Source of the DNA: Actinoplanes palleronii
GTDB taxonomy: Bacteria > Actinomycetota > Actinomycetes > Mycobacteriales > Micromonosporaceae
Length of the DNA stretch: 64,000 bases
Assembly: GCF_016862315.1 (NCBI RefSeq)
Contig: NZ_BOMS01000141.1
Location: forward strand, 1 to 64,000
Direction: 5' to 3'
The notes under the pieces are model-generated. The model was not told where the DNA came from. It saw only the letters and a list, made by a program, of their open reading frames with translations, and did not search any database. Within the stretch, counting starts at the first letter, position 1. The number at the start of each line of letters is the position of its first letter. The translations under genes and the position numbers were made by a program. Shown here one piece after another: positions 25,953 to 35,500 of this stretch.

Positions 25953-26983
25953 CGTTCGGTCGACGCGGCGGTGCTCACCAGCTGATCGAGCAGGTCGGGG
26001 TAGGAGAGCCCGTCGGACCGCCAGATCTGCGGGAACTGCGACAGCTCGGTCAGGCCCGGCAGCGTGTTGACCTCGTTCATCACCACCACGGCGGCCCCGT
26101 CGACCTCGGTCAGGAAGAAGTCCACCCGCAGCAGGCCGGCACAGCCGAGCGCCTCGAACACCCGGCGGGCGGTGTCCTCGAGCAGGTCCCGGTGCTCCGG
26201 CTTGAGGTCGGCCGGGATGGTGAACGCGGCCGCGCCGGGCGTGTACTTCGCGTCGAAGTCGAAGAATGACGCCGAGTGGTTGATCTCCAGGGCCGGGCCG
26301 ACCTCGATCGTCCGGTCCGGGCGCTGCAGCACCGCCATGTCCACCTCGCGGCCCAGCACCGCCGCCTCCACCAGGACTTTGGTGTCGTGCTTGCGGGCCA
26401 GCGCGATCGCCTCGGCCAGGTCGTCCCAGTCGTCGACGCGGGAGACACCGACGCTGGAGCCGCTGCGGGCCGGCTTGACGAAGACCGGCAGGCCGAGCCG
26501 GTCCCGGTCGGCGGGCGTGACCTGTTCCTCGCCGCGCAGCACCACACCGTCGGCCACCGGGATGCCCTCGGCCGCCACGATCGTCTTGGTGAACGCCTTG
26601 TCCATCGCGGTGGCGCTGGCCAGGACGCCGCTGCCGACGTACGGAATCCGGGCCATCTCGAGGACCGCCTGCAGGGTGCCGTCCTCGCCGAACGGGCCGT
26701 GCAGCACCGGAAAGACGACGTCGACGCCGCGCAGCGTGGCGAGCGCGTCGAGGATGCTCGCCAGCGAGGTCTGGCCGGTGGGCTCGGCCGGGAAGACCGG
26801 CTCCGCGCCGTCCGTGCCGACCTGCCAGCGGCCGGCGCGGGAGATCCGGATCGGCACCACCTGGTAGCGGTCCCGGTCGAGGAAGCGGAAGACCGAGGAC
26901 GCCGAGCGGCAGGACACGTCGTGCTCCGCGCTACGTCCGCCGAAGATCACCGCGACCCGGATCTTGTCTGCGGAATTGTGCAT
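25949..26983 (-). CDS. D-alanine--D-alanine ligase family
   Basis: ATP-grasp ligase of 344 residues. Motifs: IFGGRSAEHDVSC, VLHGPFGEDGTLQ, PARSGSSVGVSRV, FFDFDAKYTPG and NEVNTLPGLT. The AKY pair in the omega-loop region matches D-Ala-D-Ala ligases and differs from VanA-type D-Ala-D-Lac enzymes. D-Ala-D-Ser activity remains possible. The second Met (26983) is preferred because AGGA lies 9 bases upstream; the first Met (26992) abuts that AGG. Cotranscribed with alr; with the adjacent VanRS-like pair this suggests a dedicated peptidoglycan-terminus module. Confidence 0.88.
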   Translation of the reverse strand: MHNSADKIRVAVIFGGRSAEHDVSCRSASSVFRFLDRDRYQVVPIRISRAGRWQVGTDGAEPVFPAEPTGQTSLASILDALATLRGVDVVFPVLHGPFGEDGTLQAVLEMARIPYVGSGVLASATAMDKAFTKTIVAAEGIPVADGVVLRGEEQVTPADRDRLGLPVFVKPARSGSSVGVSRVDDWDDLAEAIALARKHDTKVLVEAAVLGREVDMAVLQRPDRTIEVGPALEINHSASFFDFDAKYTPGAAAFTIPADLKPEHRDLLEDTARRVFEALGCAGLLRVDFFLTEVDGAAVVVMNEVNTLPGLTELSQFPQIWRSDGLSYPDLLDQLVSTAASTER

Positions 26984-27127
26984 GGCGGACATCCTGGGGA
27001 GAACACCGTGCGGCGAGCGTCAGTGATCTCCTTATCGGACCTTTAACCTTCACCTATCGGGCGGTACGCAACCGGAACGTCGCAACGGGATCGATATCTC
27101 GTCCGGTCTATGTCATGATCCGGGGCG

Positions 27128-28657
27128 ATGTCCATTCGCGCGCTTCCCGCCACCGCGGCCGTGCTCTCCACGGCCCTGCTGCTGACCACCGGCAGCGCCG
27201 CCCTCGCGGCCTCGAACACGCTCACCCTCACCGCGGTGAACCGGTCCGGCGCCAAGGTCGCGATCAGCGCGACCGCGGTCAACCTGTCGACCAGCTCGTC
27301 GTACACCCTCCGGGCCGGCAAGGCGCGGAAGCTGCCCAAGGGCAACTACGCCGTCGTGGTCTCGATCCCGACCGGCAGCACGACCACCCTCGGCGGGCGG
27401 ACCGTGAAGGTCTCCGGCACCAGCAAGCTGACCCTGGACGCCCGCTCCGGCCGCCGGATCAACCTGGGGCTGAACCCCGCCCCGGCCGGCCTCGCGGCCC
27501 GGCTCGACGTGCAGATCTGCACCAGGACCAGCGCGCCCGCCCGGATCGACGCGAGCACCTGGGACCGGACCGCGCTCTACGTGATCCCGAGCAAGTCGAC
27601 CAAGCTGGCCTACGGCGCGCTGGGGTCGTGGACCGACGGCTCCGCCGAGACCGCCAGCTACGCGGTGATGCACCGGACCACCGGGCTGCCGAGCGCACCG
27701 GCCAAGACGTTCCGGCGCACCGGGCTGGCCACCGTGCAGGTCACCTCGCGCCGCGGGCCGAACTCGGCGAACTACCTCAACCAGGCGGTGCAGCCGGTCA
27801 AGGGTGGCTGCGGCGATCACCTGTGGGCGCCGCTCGGCTCCACCGACCGACCGGCCAGCAACAAGCTCTACCTGTCCGCCGGCACCTGGGACCTGCAGGC
27901 CGACGGCAGCCCGACCGTGACGCGCAAGGTCGCCGCCGGCAAGGCGTACAGCGTCCGGCTCAACAGCGCCGGCTGGGGTCCGGGCACCGAGCTGCCGTAC
28001 ACATATCAGGGTCGCCTCGAGTTCCCGCTCGACGACATGTTCGCCGACCCGTCGCTCTCGGCCACGTCCGGCAGCATCAGCGATGGCCGCGGGACCGCGA
28101 CCCTCACCTACCGCGGCAAGGTCGTCAAGACCCGGTCGAACTCCGGCGGGTCGTGGCCCAGCCTGTACTACCGGCCGGCCAAGGCCGGCTGGTACACGCT
28201 GACCAACACCGCGACCCGGTACGAGGCCGGCGTCACCTTCCCGGCCGGGATGCTCTCCACCAGCAGCCGGGTCACCTACCGGTTCCCGCTGAACCCGAAG
28301 GCGAAGAAGAACACGCTGGCCCCGAACTACTCGGTGCAGATCATCCCGACCGGGCTGGACCTGTACAACAAGGCCAAGCCGGGCAGCACCACCACCGTGG
28401 CGCTCCGGCTGAACCGCGTCGTGCACTACGAGGACCTAACCCGCGGGGCGAACCCGAAGCTGAAGTCGCTGACCGCGAAGATCTCCGCGGACGGCGGCAA
28501 GACCTGGCGCGCGGTACCGGTCCGCAAGATCGGCGGGAACTGGACCGCGGTGGTGAAGAACCCGGCGGCCGGCTACGTCGCGGTGAGCGTCCGGGCCACG
28601 TACACCAGCGGTGGCTACAGCGAGTCGACGATCTACCGGACCTACCGCATCGGCTGA
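27128..28657 (+). CDS. secreted beta-rich protein, unknown
   Basis: Secreted protein of 509 residues. The signal peptide ends around SAALAAS. The mature part is Ser/Thr/Gly/Lys rich with Ig-like stretches (GRTVKVSGTSKLTLDARSG; SLTAKISADGGKTWRAVPVRKI). No catalytic motif was recognised. It has its own upstream promoter region (27000-27127) and is followed by tdk. Possibly a surface or matrix protein. Confidence 0.78.
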   Translation: MSIRALPATAAVLSTALLLTTGSAALAASNTLTLTAVNRSGAKVAISATAVNLSTSSSYTLRAGKARKLPKGNYAVVVSIPTGSTTTLGGRTVKVSGTSKLTLDARSGRRINLGLNPAPAGLAARLDVQICTRTSAPARIDASTWDRTALYVIPSKSTKLAYGALGSWTDGSAETASYAVMHRTTGLPSAPAKTFRRTGLATVQVTSRRGPNSANYLNQAVQPVKGGCGDHLWAPLGSTDRPASNKLYLSAGTWDLQADGSPTVTRKVAAGKAYSVRLNSAGWGPGTELPYTYQGRLEFPLDDMFADPSLSATSGSISDGRGTATLTYRGKVVKTRSNSGGSWPSLYYRPAKAGWYTLTNTATRYEAGVTFPAGMLSTSSRVTYRFPLNPKAKKNTLAPNYSVQIIPTGLDLYNKAKPGSTTTVALRLNRVVHYEDLTRGANPKLKSLTAKISADGGKTWRAVPVRKIGGNWTAVVKNPAAGYVAVSVRATYTSGGYSESTIYRTYRIG

Positions 28658-28677
28658 CCGCGATCCGCTGACGGGGT

Positions 28678-28710
28678 GCGTGCCATCGGGTGATCCACCT
28701 GGTGGCACGC
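28678..28710 (+). promoter_or_regulatory. stem-loop just upstream of thymidine kinase
   Basis: Arms GCGTGCCA/TGGCACGC with inner GGTG/CACC pairing, ending 8 bases before the tdk ATG. It may terminate the upstream gene or hide the translation start, since no other ribosome site is visible. Confidence 0.5.
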
Positions 28711-28718
28711 TCTGCGTC

Positions 28719-29270
28719 ATGGACCTGACCGTGATCCTCGGCCCGATGAAGGGCGGCAAGTCGCTCGAGATGATCAGCTTGCTGTCACCGCTGCAGCACA
28801 CTGGCATCCCGCACCGCATCTTCCAGTCCGCCCGGCACGGCCGGGACACCGCGGTGATGTCCCGCTCCGGCGGCACCCTGGAGACCGTGAAGGTGCACTC
28901 GCTGGCCGGCGCCGCCGACGGTGACGTCGAGGTGATCGGGGTCGACGAGATCCACATGTTCACCGTCGACGACATCGCGGTGCTCGGCGTCGCGGTCCGG
29001 CAGGGTGTCAAGGTGGTCGTGGCCGGCATCGACCTGGATCACCGGGGGCAGCTGTTCGCGCCGGTCCGGGCGCTGTTCGAGCTGGCGCCGGAGAAGGTGA
29101 TCTATCGGCGCGCGGTGTGCGACGTGTGCCGGTCGCTGGACGCGACGCACACCCAGGTGCTGGAGCACGGCAAGCCGTTCATCCGGGAACTCGCGCCGTC
29201 GACGGCGCTGCCGGACGACGGGACCTACACGTACGAGGCGCGGTGCCGTCGCTGCGTGGTCCTGCCCTAG
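28719..29270 (+). CDS. tdk: thymidine kinase
   Basis: Type II thymidine kinase of 183 residues phosphorylating thymidine with ATP. P-loop GPMKGGKS, Walker-B-like VIGVDEIHMF, lasso region, and zinc Cys pairs CDVC and CRRC. Length is normal for the family. The stop lies inside the first partial copy of a repeat derived from the convergent AraC gene. Confidence 0.92.
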   Translation: MDLTVILGPMKGGKSLEMISLLSPLQHTGIPHRIFQSARHGRDTAVMSRSGGTLETVKVHSLAGAADGDVEVIGVDEIHMFTVDDIAVLGVAVRQGVKVVVAGIDLDHRGQLFAPVRALFELAPEKVIYRRAVCDVCRSLDATHTQVLEHGKPFIRELAPSTALPDDGTYTYEARCRRCVVLP

Positions 29271-29285
29271 CTCTTGCGGCTGGTG

Positions 29286-29375
29286 CTCTAGCTTTTGCGG
29301 AACGCCATCCGGTAGCTCTGCGGGCTGGTGCTCTAGCTTTTGCGGAACGCGACCCGGTAGCTCTGCGGGCTGGTG
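29286..29375. repeat. 45-bp tandem duplication of AraC 3' end
   Basis: Unit CTCTAGCTTTTGCGGAACGC... is present at 29286-29330 and 29331-29375 with 3-4 differences. A 20-base partial copy (29267-29285) overlaps the tdk stop. The second copy is the real end of the AraC gene, and the first encodes the same SPQSYRxAFRKS-stop. Confidence 0.85.
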
Positions 29376-30277
29376 CCGACGATCAGTTTGAAGCGGTCGC
29401 GGAACGCCGTGGGTGAGCCGAACCCGACCTGGCCGGCGATCTGCTCGACCGGCTGGTCGGTGGCCTCCAGCAGGTGCTGCGCGCGACGGATCCGGGCCCG
29501 GAGCAGCCACTGCAGCGGGGTCGTCCCGGTCTGCTCACGGAACCGGCGATTGAGCGTACGGATGCTCATCCCACCCCGCGCCGCGAGGTCGTCGAGCGTG
29601 ACATCGGCGTCGGTGTTCTCCTGCATCCAGCTCAGCAGCGGTTCCAGGACCGAGCCGCGCGGCGTCGGCGGCTGCTCCGGCACGATGAACTGGGCCTGAC
29701 CGCCCTCCCGCTCCAGCGGCATCACCGACAGCCGGGCCGCGTCGGCCGCGACCGCCGAGCCGTGATCACGCCGGATCAGGTGCAGGCACAGGTCGAGGCC
29801 GGCGGCGGCGCCGGCCGACGTGAGGAACTGGCCGTTGTCCACATAGAGCACCCCCGGATCCACCTCGATCTGCGGATGACGGGCGGCGAGGTCCGACGCG
29901 GCGAGCCAGTGTGTGGTCGCGCGCAGACCGTCCAGCAGGCCGGTCGCGGCCAGGATGAAGGCGCCGGCACAGATCGAGGCCACTCTCGCGCCGCCTGCGG
30001 CGGCTTTCCGCAGATGATCCAAAACCTTTTCCGGTACGACCATGGCCACGTCCGCGCAGCCCGGCAGGATGATCGTGTCGGCGGCCAGCAGGGTGTCCAG
30101 GCCGTACCGGGTCCGCAGGGTGAACGCCCCGGCGTCGACGGTGTCGGTGACCGAGCAGACCCGCACCTCGTACGGCGTGCTGCCGTCGGCGAGCCGCACC
30201 CGGCCGAACACCTCGAGCGGCGTGGCCAGGTCGAACGGGATCACCTGGTCGAGCGCCAGAACCGCGACGATGTGCAT
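29333..30277 (-). CDS. GlxA-type AraC regulator with DJ-1/PfpI domain
   Basis: Regulator of 314 residues. Residues 1-170 form a DJ-1/PfpI class I GATase-like sensor (VASICAGAFILAATGLLDG, with a nucleophile-elbow Cys); residues about 215-314 carry two AraC HTHs (DVTLDDLAARGGMSIRTLNRRFREQTGTTP; IAGQVGFGSPTAFRDRFKLIVGTSPQSYR). Convergent with tdk, divergent from the membrane-protein pair at 30364. Target unknown. The extra downstream copies of its C-terminus are untranslated. Confidence 0.9.
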   Translation of the reverse strand: MHIVAVLALDQVIPFDLATPLEVFGRVRLADGSTPYEVRVCSVTDTVDAGAFTLRTRYGLDTLLAADTIILPGCADVAMVVPEKVLDHLRKAAAGGARVASICAGAFILAATGLLDGLRATTHWLAASDLAARHPQIEVDPGVLYVDNGQFLTSAGAAAGLDLCLHLIRRDHGSAVAADAARLSVMPLEREGGQAQFIVPEQPPTPRGSVLEPLLSWMQENTDADVTLDDLAARGGMSIRTLNRRFREQTGTTPLQWLLRARIRRAQHLLEATDQPVEQIAGQVGFGSPTAFRDRFKLIVGTSPQSYRVAFRKS

Positions 30278-30363
30278 CGCACCTTTATAGCTGGCCGGAA
30301 TCCGTTGACAGTGGGCAATCCAGCCAGTTCCGGTGCCCGATAAGGATCACTAGCGTCGTCGGC

Positions 30364-30783
30364 GTGACAAAGCTCCTGCTCAGCCTGCACGTCCTGGCGG
30401 CGATCATCGCGATCGGTCCGGTGACCGTGGCGGCCAGCATGTTCCCGGCGGCGGCCCGCCGCGGTCAGCGCGACGCCCTGCCCCTGCTGCACCGGATCTG
30501 CCGGGTCTACGCCCTGTTCGGGGTGGCCGTGCCGGTCTTCGGGCTGGCCACCGCGAGCAGCCTCGGCGTCCTCGGCGACACCTGGCTGATCACCTCGATC
30601 GTGCTCACCGGGCTGGCCGCCGCGCTGCTCGGTCTGGCCGTCCTGCCCGGCCAGCAGCGGGTGATCGCGGGCGAGGACGTTCCGCCGGGCCGGCTCGGGA
30701 TGCTGACCGGCGTCTTCAACCTGCTCTGGGCCGTGGTCGTGGTGCTGATGATCATTCGCCCCGGCTCGACGACGGGAGCCTGA
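30364..30783 (+). CDS. membrane protein, DUF2269-like
   Basis: Protein of 139 residues with four hydrophobic segments; the first, LLLSLHVLAAIIAIGPVTVAASM, with an intramembrane His, resembles DUF2269. GTG start. Three bases separate it from the next membrane gene, so they are one operon. Function unknown. Confidence 0.75.
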   Translation: MTKLLLSLHVLAAIIAIGPVTVAASMFPAAARRGQRDALPLLHRICRVYALFGVAVPVFGLATASSLGVLGDTWLITSIVLTGLAAALLGLAVLPGQQRVIAGEDVPPGRLGMLTGVFNLLWAVVVVLMIIRPGSTTGA

Positions 30784-30785
30784 CC

Positions 30786-31028
30786 GTGCGTGTCCTGCGG
30801 ATCGCGGCGATGGTGGAGCTGCTCTCACTGGTGATCCTGCTGAGCAACCTGGCGACCGTGCACCTGAAGCCGATCGCCTCGCTGTGCGGGCCGATCCACG
30901 GCTGTGCGTATCTGATCGTGGTGATCCTGGCCTTCCCGCACCGGCCGGCCCGGTTCCTGGCCTGGATTCCCGGCGTCGGCGGGTGGCTGGCCGTGACCCG
31001 GATTCAGCGGGTCACGGCCGGCCGGTAG
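30786..31028 (+). CDS. small membrane protein, DUF3817-like
   Basis: Protein of 80 residues with two hydrophobic helices and the pattern IHGCAYLIVVILAF, resembling DUF3817 proteins. GTG start. Pairs with the preceding membrane protein. Function unknown. Confidence 0.7.
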   Translation: MRVLRIAAMVELLSLVILLSNLATVHLKPIASLCGPIHGCAYLIVVILAFPHRPARFLAWIPGVGGWLAVTRIQRVTAGR

Positions 31029-31035
31029 CCCCTGA

Positions 31036-31105
31036 TCAGGGCAGGGCGTTCTCTCCCCGCCGTCAGGGCAGGGCGTTCTCTCCCCGCCGTCAGGGCAGGG
31101 CGTTC
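31036..31105. repeat. 27-bp tandem copies of chitinase 3' end
   Basis: TCAGGGCAGGGCGTTC starts at 31036, 31063 and 31090 (period 27). The third is the chitinase C-terminus (NALP-stop on the minus strand). The others add two spaced extra copies, separated by TCTCCCCGCCG. Confidence 0.85.
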
Positions 31106-32514
31106 AGGAACGGCTCGTGACTGTTCTTGAACTCCCAGCTGTAGAACCGGTCCCAGTTGATCGACCAGGTCATCAGGCCGCGGAAGTCCGGGTTGAGGCC
31201 GCTCCGCGGGGTGTATCCGCCGCAGCCGGTGCCCTTGACCAGGCAGGTGACCGCCGACTGGACGACGGCCGGCGCGACGTATCCGTTGCCGGCGCTGACC
31301 GAGCTCGGCGCGCCGAACGCGACCTGGTCCTCGCGCAGTGCGGGGAACATGTTCGCGGTGTTACCGGCCACCGGGAAGCCGGCCAGCATCATGTCGGTCA
31401 TCGCGACGTGGAAGTCGGCGCCGCCCATCGAGTGGTACTGGTTGTCCAGCCCCATGATCGAGCCCGAGTTGTAGTCCTGCACGTGCAGCACGGTCAGGTC
31501 GTTGCGCAGCGCGTAGATCACCGGCAGGTACGACCCGGCCCGCGGGTCCTGGCCACCCCACGGCCCGGAGCCGTAGTACTGGTAGCCGAGCTGCACGAAG
31601 AACGTCTCCGGCGCCATGGTCAGCACGAAGCCGGTGCCGTACCGGGCCTTGAGCGACTTGACCGCGCTGATCAGGTTGACGATCACCGGGGTGGTCGGGT
31701 TCTTGAAGTCGGTGTCACCGGTGTTCAGCGACAGCGAGTGACCCTCGAAGTCGATGTCCACGCCGTCCAGGCCGTACTTGTCGATGATCGCGCTGACCGA
31801 GCTGACGAACTTGTCCCGCGCCGCGGTCGTGGTGAGCTGCACCTGACCGTTGGCACCGCCGATCGAGAGCAGCACCTTCTTGCCGGCCGCCCGCTTCGCC
31901 TTGATCGCCGCGATGAAGTCGGTCTCGCTCTCCACCCCGGGGCACTCGGTGGCCGGGCAGAGGGTGAACCGGATGTCGCCGGAGGTCGCGTTCGTCGGCT
32001 CGCCGAAGGACAGGTTGATGATGTCCCAGTCGGCGGGCACGTCGGCCATCTTCAGGTAGCCGGCGCCGTTGGCGAAGCTGGCGTGCAGGTAGCCGATCAG
32101 CGCGTGCTTCGGCAGGCCGCCGACCGGGATCGGGGTGCTCGGGCTGGTGCTCGGGCTGGGGCTGGTGCTCGGGGACGTGCTCGGACTCGGCGACGTGCTC
32201 GGGCTGGTGCTCGGCGACGTGCTCGGGCTGGCACTCGTCGTGCTCGGCGACGGGTTCGTGGTGCCGCCGCACGCGCCGCTGTTGATCCAGACGTCCCACT
32301 GGCCGCTCTTCAGGACCGGGTCCTCACCCTGGGTCCACCACTTCGCGGTGTAGTTGTTGCCGCCCTTGGAGGCGACGTTGTCCTTGACGTAGGTGGCGGA
32401 CGTGCTCCAGGCCGGGGCACACGCTGCCGCCGCGTTCGCGGTGCTGGCCACATAGACGCTGGAACACGCGGCGGCCACGACAGCCGCAGTGGCGAGGGTC
32501 ACTGATCGACGCAT
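31090..32514 (-). CDS. secreted chitinase, GH18 with CBM5/12
   Basis: Secreted chitinase of 474 residues. Signal peptide to about residue 29. Residues 32-80 are a chitin-binding CBM5/12 module (WSTSATYVKDNVASKGGNNYTAKWWTQGEDP). A Pro/Ser/Thr linker (85-130) leads to a GH18 barrel with the catalytic DGVDIDFEG, substrate-binding SIGGANG, MAPETFFVQ and a late Trp (LMTWSINWDR). It hydrolyses chitin outside the cell. No ribosome site; the promoter spacing suggests a leaderless mRNA. Followed by tandem copies of its own tail. Confidence 0.93.
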   Translation of the reverse strand: MRRSVTLATAAVVAAACSSVYVASTANAAAACAPAWSTSATYVKDNVASKGGNNYTAKWWTQGEDPVLKSGQWDVWINSGACGGTTNPSPSTTSASPSTSPSTSPSTSPSPSTSPSTSPSPSTSPSTPIPVGGLPKHALIGYLHASFANGAGYLKMADVPADWDIINLSFGEPTNATSGDIRFTLCPATECPGVESETDFIAAIKAKRAAGKKVLLSIGGANGQVQLTTTAARDKFVSSVSAIIDKYGLDGVDIDFEGHSLSLNTGDTDFKNPTTPVIVNLISAVKSLKARYGTGFVLTMAPETFFVQLGYQYYGSGPWGGQDPRAGSYLPVIYALRNDLTVLHVQDYNSGSIMGLDNQYHSMGGADFHVAMTDMMLAGFPVAGNTANMFPALREDQVAFGAPSSVSAGNGYVAPAVVQSAVTCLVKGTGCGGYTPRSGLNPDFRGLMTWSINWDRFYSWEFKNSHEPFLNALP

Positions 32515-32520
32515 GGCTAA

Positions 32521-32549
32521 TTATTAGGACTGTTAACTGAAGTTGTAAA
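32521..32549 (-). promoter_or_regulatory. chitinase promoter, possibly leaderless
   Basis: Minus strand: TTTACA (32549-32544), 17-base spacer, TAATAA (32526-32521), then only 6 bases to the ATG. Transcription would start at or next to the start codon. A TTAAC/GTTAA inverted element lies in the spacer. Confidence 0.55.
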
Positions 32550-32551
32550 GA

Positions 32552-32586
32552 GATGGGCGCCCAGGAGAAATCCCGGAGCGCCCATC
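32552..32586 (-). terminator. terminator after beta-propeller gene 1
   Basis: Nine-bp arms GATGGGCGC/GCGCCCATC just past the stop of the 32593 gene and before the chitinase promoter. Confidence 0.7.
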
Positions 32587-32592
32587 GTGGAC

Positions 32593-35500
32593 CTAGTAGC
32601 GAACGGTGATCACCACTCGCCGGTTGTACTTCTGCTTCTTCTTGTCGGCCAGCTGGCCACCGACCCCGACCACCTTGATCGGCGCCCGGACCCCGAGAGC
32701 CCGCAGGTAGTCACGGACGACAATGGCCCGCTTCAGGGAGAGCCGCCGGGTGGCCGCGATCGCGGCCTTCGACTTCCGGCCGGTCTGCGTGTACCCGGTG
32801 AGCGTGATCAGGCCGGCGTTACCCATCGCACCGTCCTTGACCTTGAGGAATCGCTTGGCCGTCGGTGGCAGCTTCGCGCCGAGGTACGGGAAGAGAACAC
32901 TCCCCAGCCCCACCACGCTGTGCGGCGGCGCGGTCCCGGCGCCGGTCTGCGCCGTGCAGGTGTCGTCGAGCACCACCCAGCTGGTGTCCGCGACGACGCT
33001 CCCGTCCGGCGCAACCCCGGTCAGTACCAACCGGTGCAGGCCGCCGGAGACACACGCCTTGCGCGGCATGGTGACGCCGGCGCTGAAGTGTCCCGCCGCG
33101 TCGGCACGGCCCGACGCGAGAACCACCGGCGTCGAATGCATCGTCAGGGTGTACGGCGACGACCCCTTCAGGCCACCACCGCTGATCGACGCCCGCGAGC
33201 CGGCCAGCTGCTCGTCGGACTTCAGATGCAGATCGAGCTTGAGCTTCGCGGGGACGGACGGCGTCGCTGTCGGGGTCGGAGTCGGGCCGGCCGTGGGAGT
33301 GCTCGTGCTGGGCGACGGCGAGACGGTCGGCGACGTGGTCGGCGACGCGGAGATGCTGGGCGACGGGCTCGGCCCGCTCGGCCGGACCTCGGTGGAGGGC
33401 AGGCTGGGCGGGCTCACCCCGGCCGAGTTCGTCGCCTCGACCCGGAACGTGTAGGCCGTACCGGCGGTCAGCCCGGTGATCGTCGCCGTGGTCGAGGTCG
33501 ACGGATACCGCGAGCTCGGCTGGGCGACACCGGCCAGGTAGGGCGTCACCACGTACTCGAGCAGCGGGCTTCCCGGGTTGGTCGGCGCGGCCCAGGTGAC
33601 GGTCACGGCACGGTCACCGGCCTGGACCGCTGGCACGGCCGGTGCGGACGGCACCACGTCCGGGGTGATCCGTACCGGCCTCGACGGCAGCCCGAGTCCG
33701 GTGCCGACGGCGTTCCGGGCCCGGACCCGGACCTCGTAGGTCCGCCCGTTGACCAGGCCGGTGACGGTGCCGGTGACCGCCGGGCCGCCGGGAGTGGTGG
33801 TCAGCGTGGTCCAGGTGATGCCGTCGGTGCTGTATTCGTACGGATCAGGGTTGTTCAGCGGAACGCCGCTGCCTCCGGTGTAGACCGGAGCGCTGAACCT
33901 CAGCGTCGCGGTCCCGTTGCCCGGCTGCGCGGTCAGTCCGGCCGGTGGCCCGGGAACCCGGTCGGGCGGGGTGAGCTGGTGCACTCGGTAGTTGAGGCTG
34001 TCGGCGATGTAGATCTTCCCGTCGTCGGGCCGCACCGCCACGCCGTGCGGCAGCGCCAGGTCGGAGTCGACGCTGTCGGTGTTGTCCGTCGCCGCGGCGA
34101 GGGCGCCACTGCCCACGATGACCTGCAGCTCGGGTGTGGCGGCCGTGGTGTCGAAGCGCTCGATGACGTTGTTCGACCGGTCCGCCAGGTACAACGCCTG
34201 TTCGGGGCCGATGGCGAGCGAGGAGATCTCGCCGAGAGCGCTGGTGGCCGCGAGCGTGCCGTCCAGCGGGAAACCCTGCTGCCCGCTGCCGGCGACGACC
34301 GACAACCGGCCGGTGCCGGCATCGACCCTCAGCACCTGATAGTTCCCGGTGTCGGCGATGAACACGTTGCCGCAGGCGTCGGCCGCCACCCCGCGCGGCG
34401 CCCGCAACGGTGATGCCGTCGCGAGGGCGGCCGGGATCGACGCCCCCGCGACGCCGGTGCCCGCGACGATCGACAGCACGCCGGTGGCCTGGTCGACCCG
34501 GACCACCTGGTTGCTGGTGGTGTCGGCGATGTACAGGTTGCCGTCGGTGTCCAGGGCCAGGCCACCCGGTGCGCCGAGTGGCGAGCTCGTCGCCGGTCCG
34601 GCGATCGGGGTGCCGCCGGTGCCGGTGCCGGCGAACGCCGTGATGATGCCGCCGGAGACCTTCTCCACCCGGTGGTCGGCATAGTCCGCGATGTAGAGGT
34701 CACCGTTGGCGGCCACCGCGAGCGCCCGCGGGGAGAGCAGCCGGGACGCCGTCGCCGGGCCGTCGAGGGTGGGGAATCCGCCGCCGCTCCGGAGACCCGC
34801 GACGATGCTGATCTGGCCGGCCGCCACCTTCGTCACCAGGCTGTCGCCCGCGTCGGCGAGGTACACGTTGCCGGCCGCGTCAGCCGTCACACCACTCGGG
34901 TTGTACAAGGGCTGCGCGGCGGCACCGCCGGTGTCCGTGATGGCTTGCAGCCCGTTGCCGGCGAAGAAGTTCAGGTGATAGGGGTACCCGGCGGCCTGCG
35001 GCACCCCCGAGCCGGTGGACACCTGGAGGTTTCCGGTGCCGGCCGCGCTGGTCGCGGTCACCACGAAATCGTACGAAACGGTGTTGTCCAACCCGGTCAC
35101 CCAGCAGAAAAGCGCGCCGTCGGTGTGGCATCGCCGGCTGCCCGGCACGGACACCACGTCATAACCGGTGACCGTCGAGGATCCGGGGACGGCCGGCAGC
35201 CAGCTGACCCGCACCGCCCGGTTCGAGCCGGACAGCGCCTGCGTGAGCCCCGGCGCACCGGGCGCGTCCGGATGTTGCACCACCTGCCCCGAGCCCAGAT
35301 CGGCGCTGACTCCGGCGTCGCCGCGGGTCGTCACGTACAGCCGCGACAGCGTGGGGGACGCGGCCACGCCCCAGGCCTGTGGCAGGCTGCTGACGCTGGC
35401 GAGCCTGGTGACCGGCCGGGGCGGCGTGTGCAGCGTCGAGATCAGGAACGCGCTGATTTCGTACGAGTTGAGCCGCGCGCTGATCGTGCCCCCGCCGCTG

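Noticed and set aside
31850-32353. Plus-strand ORFs opposite the chitinase linker (Leu/Gly repeats)
   Set aside because: Arise from the Pro/Ser/Thr repeat read backwards.
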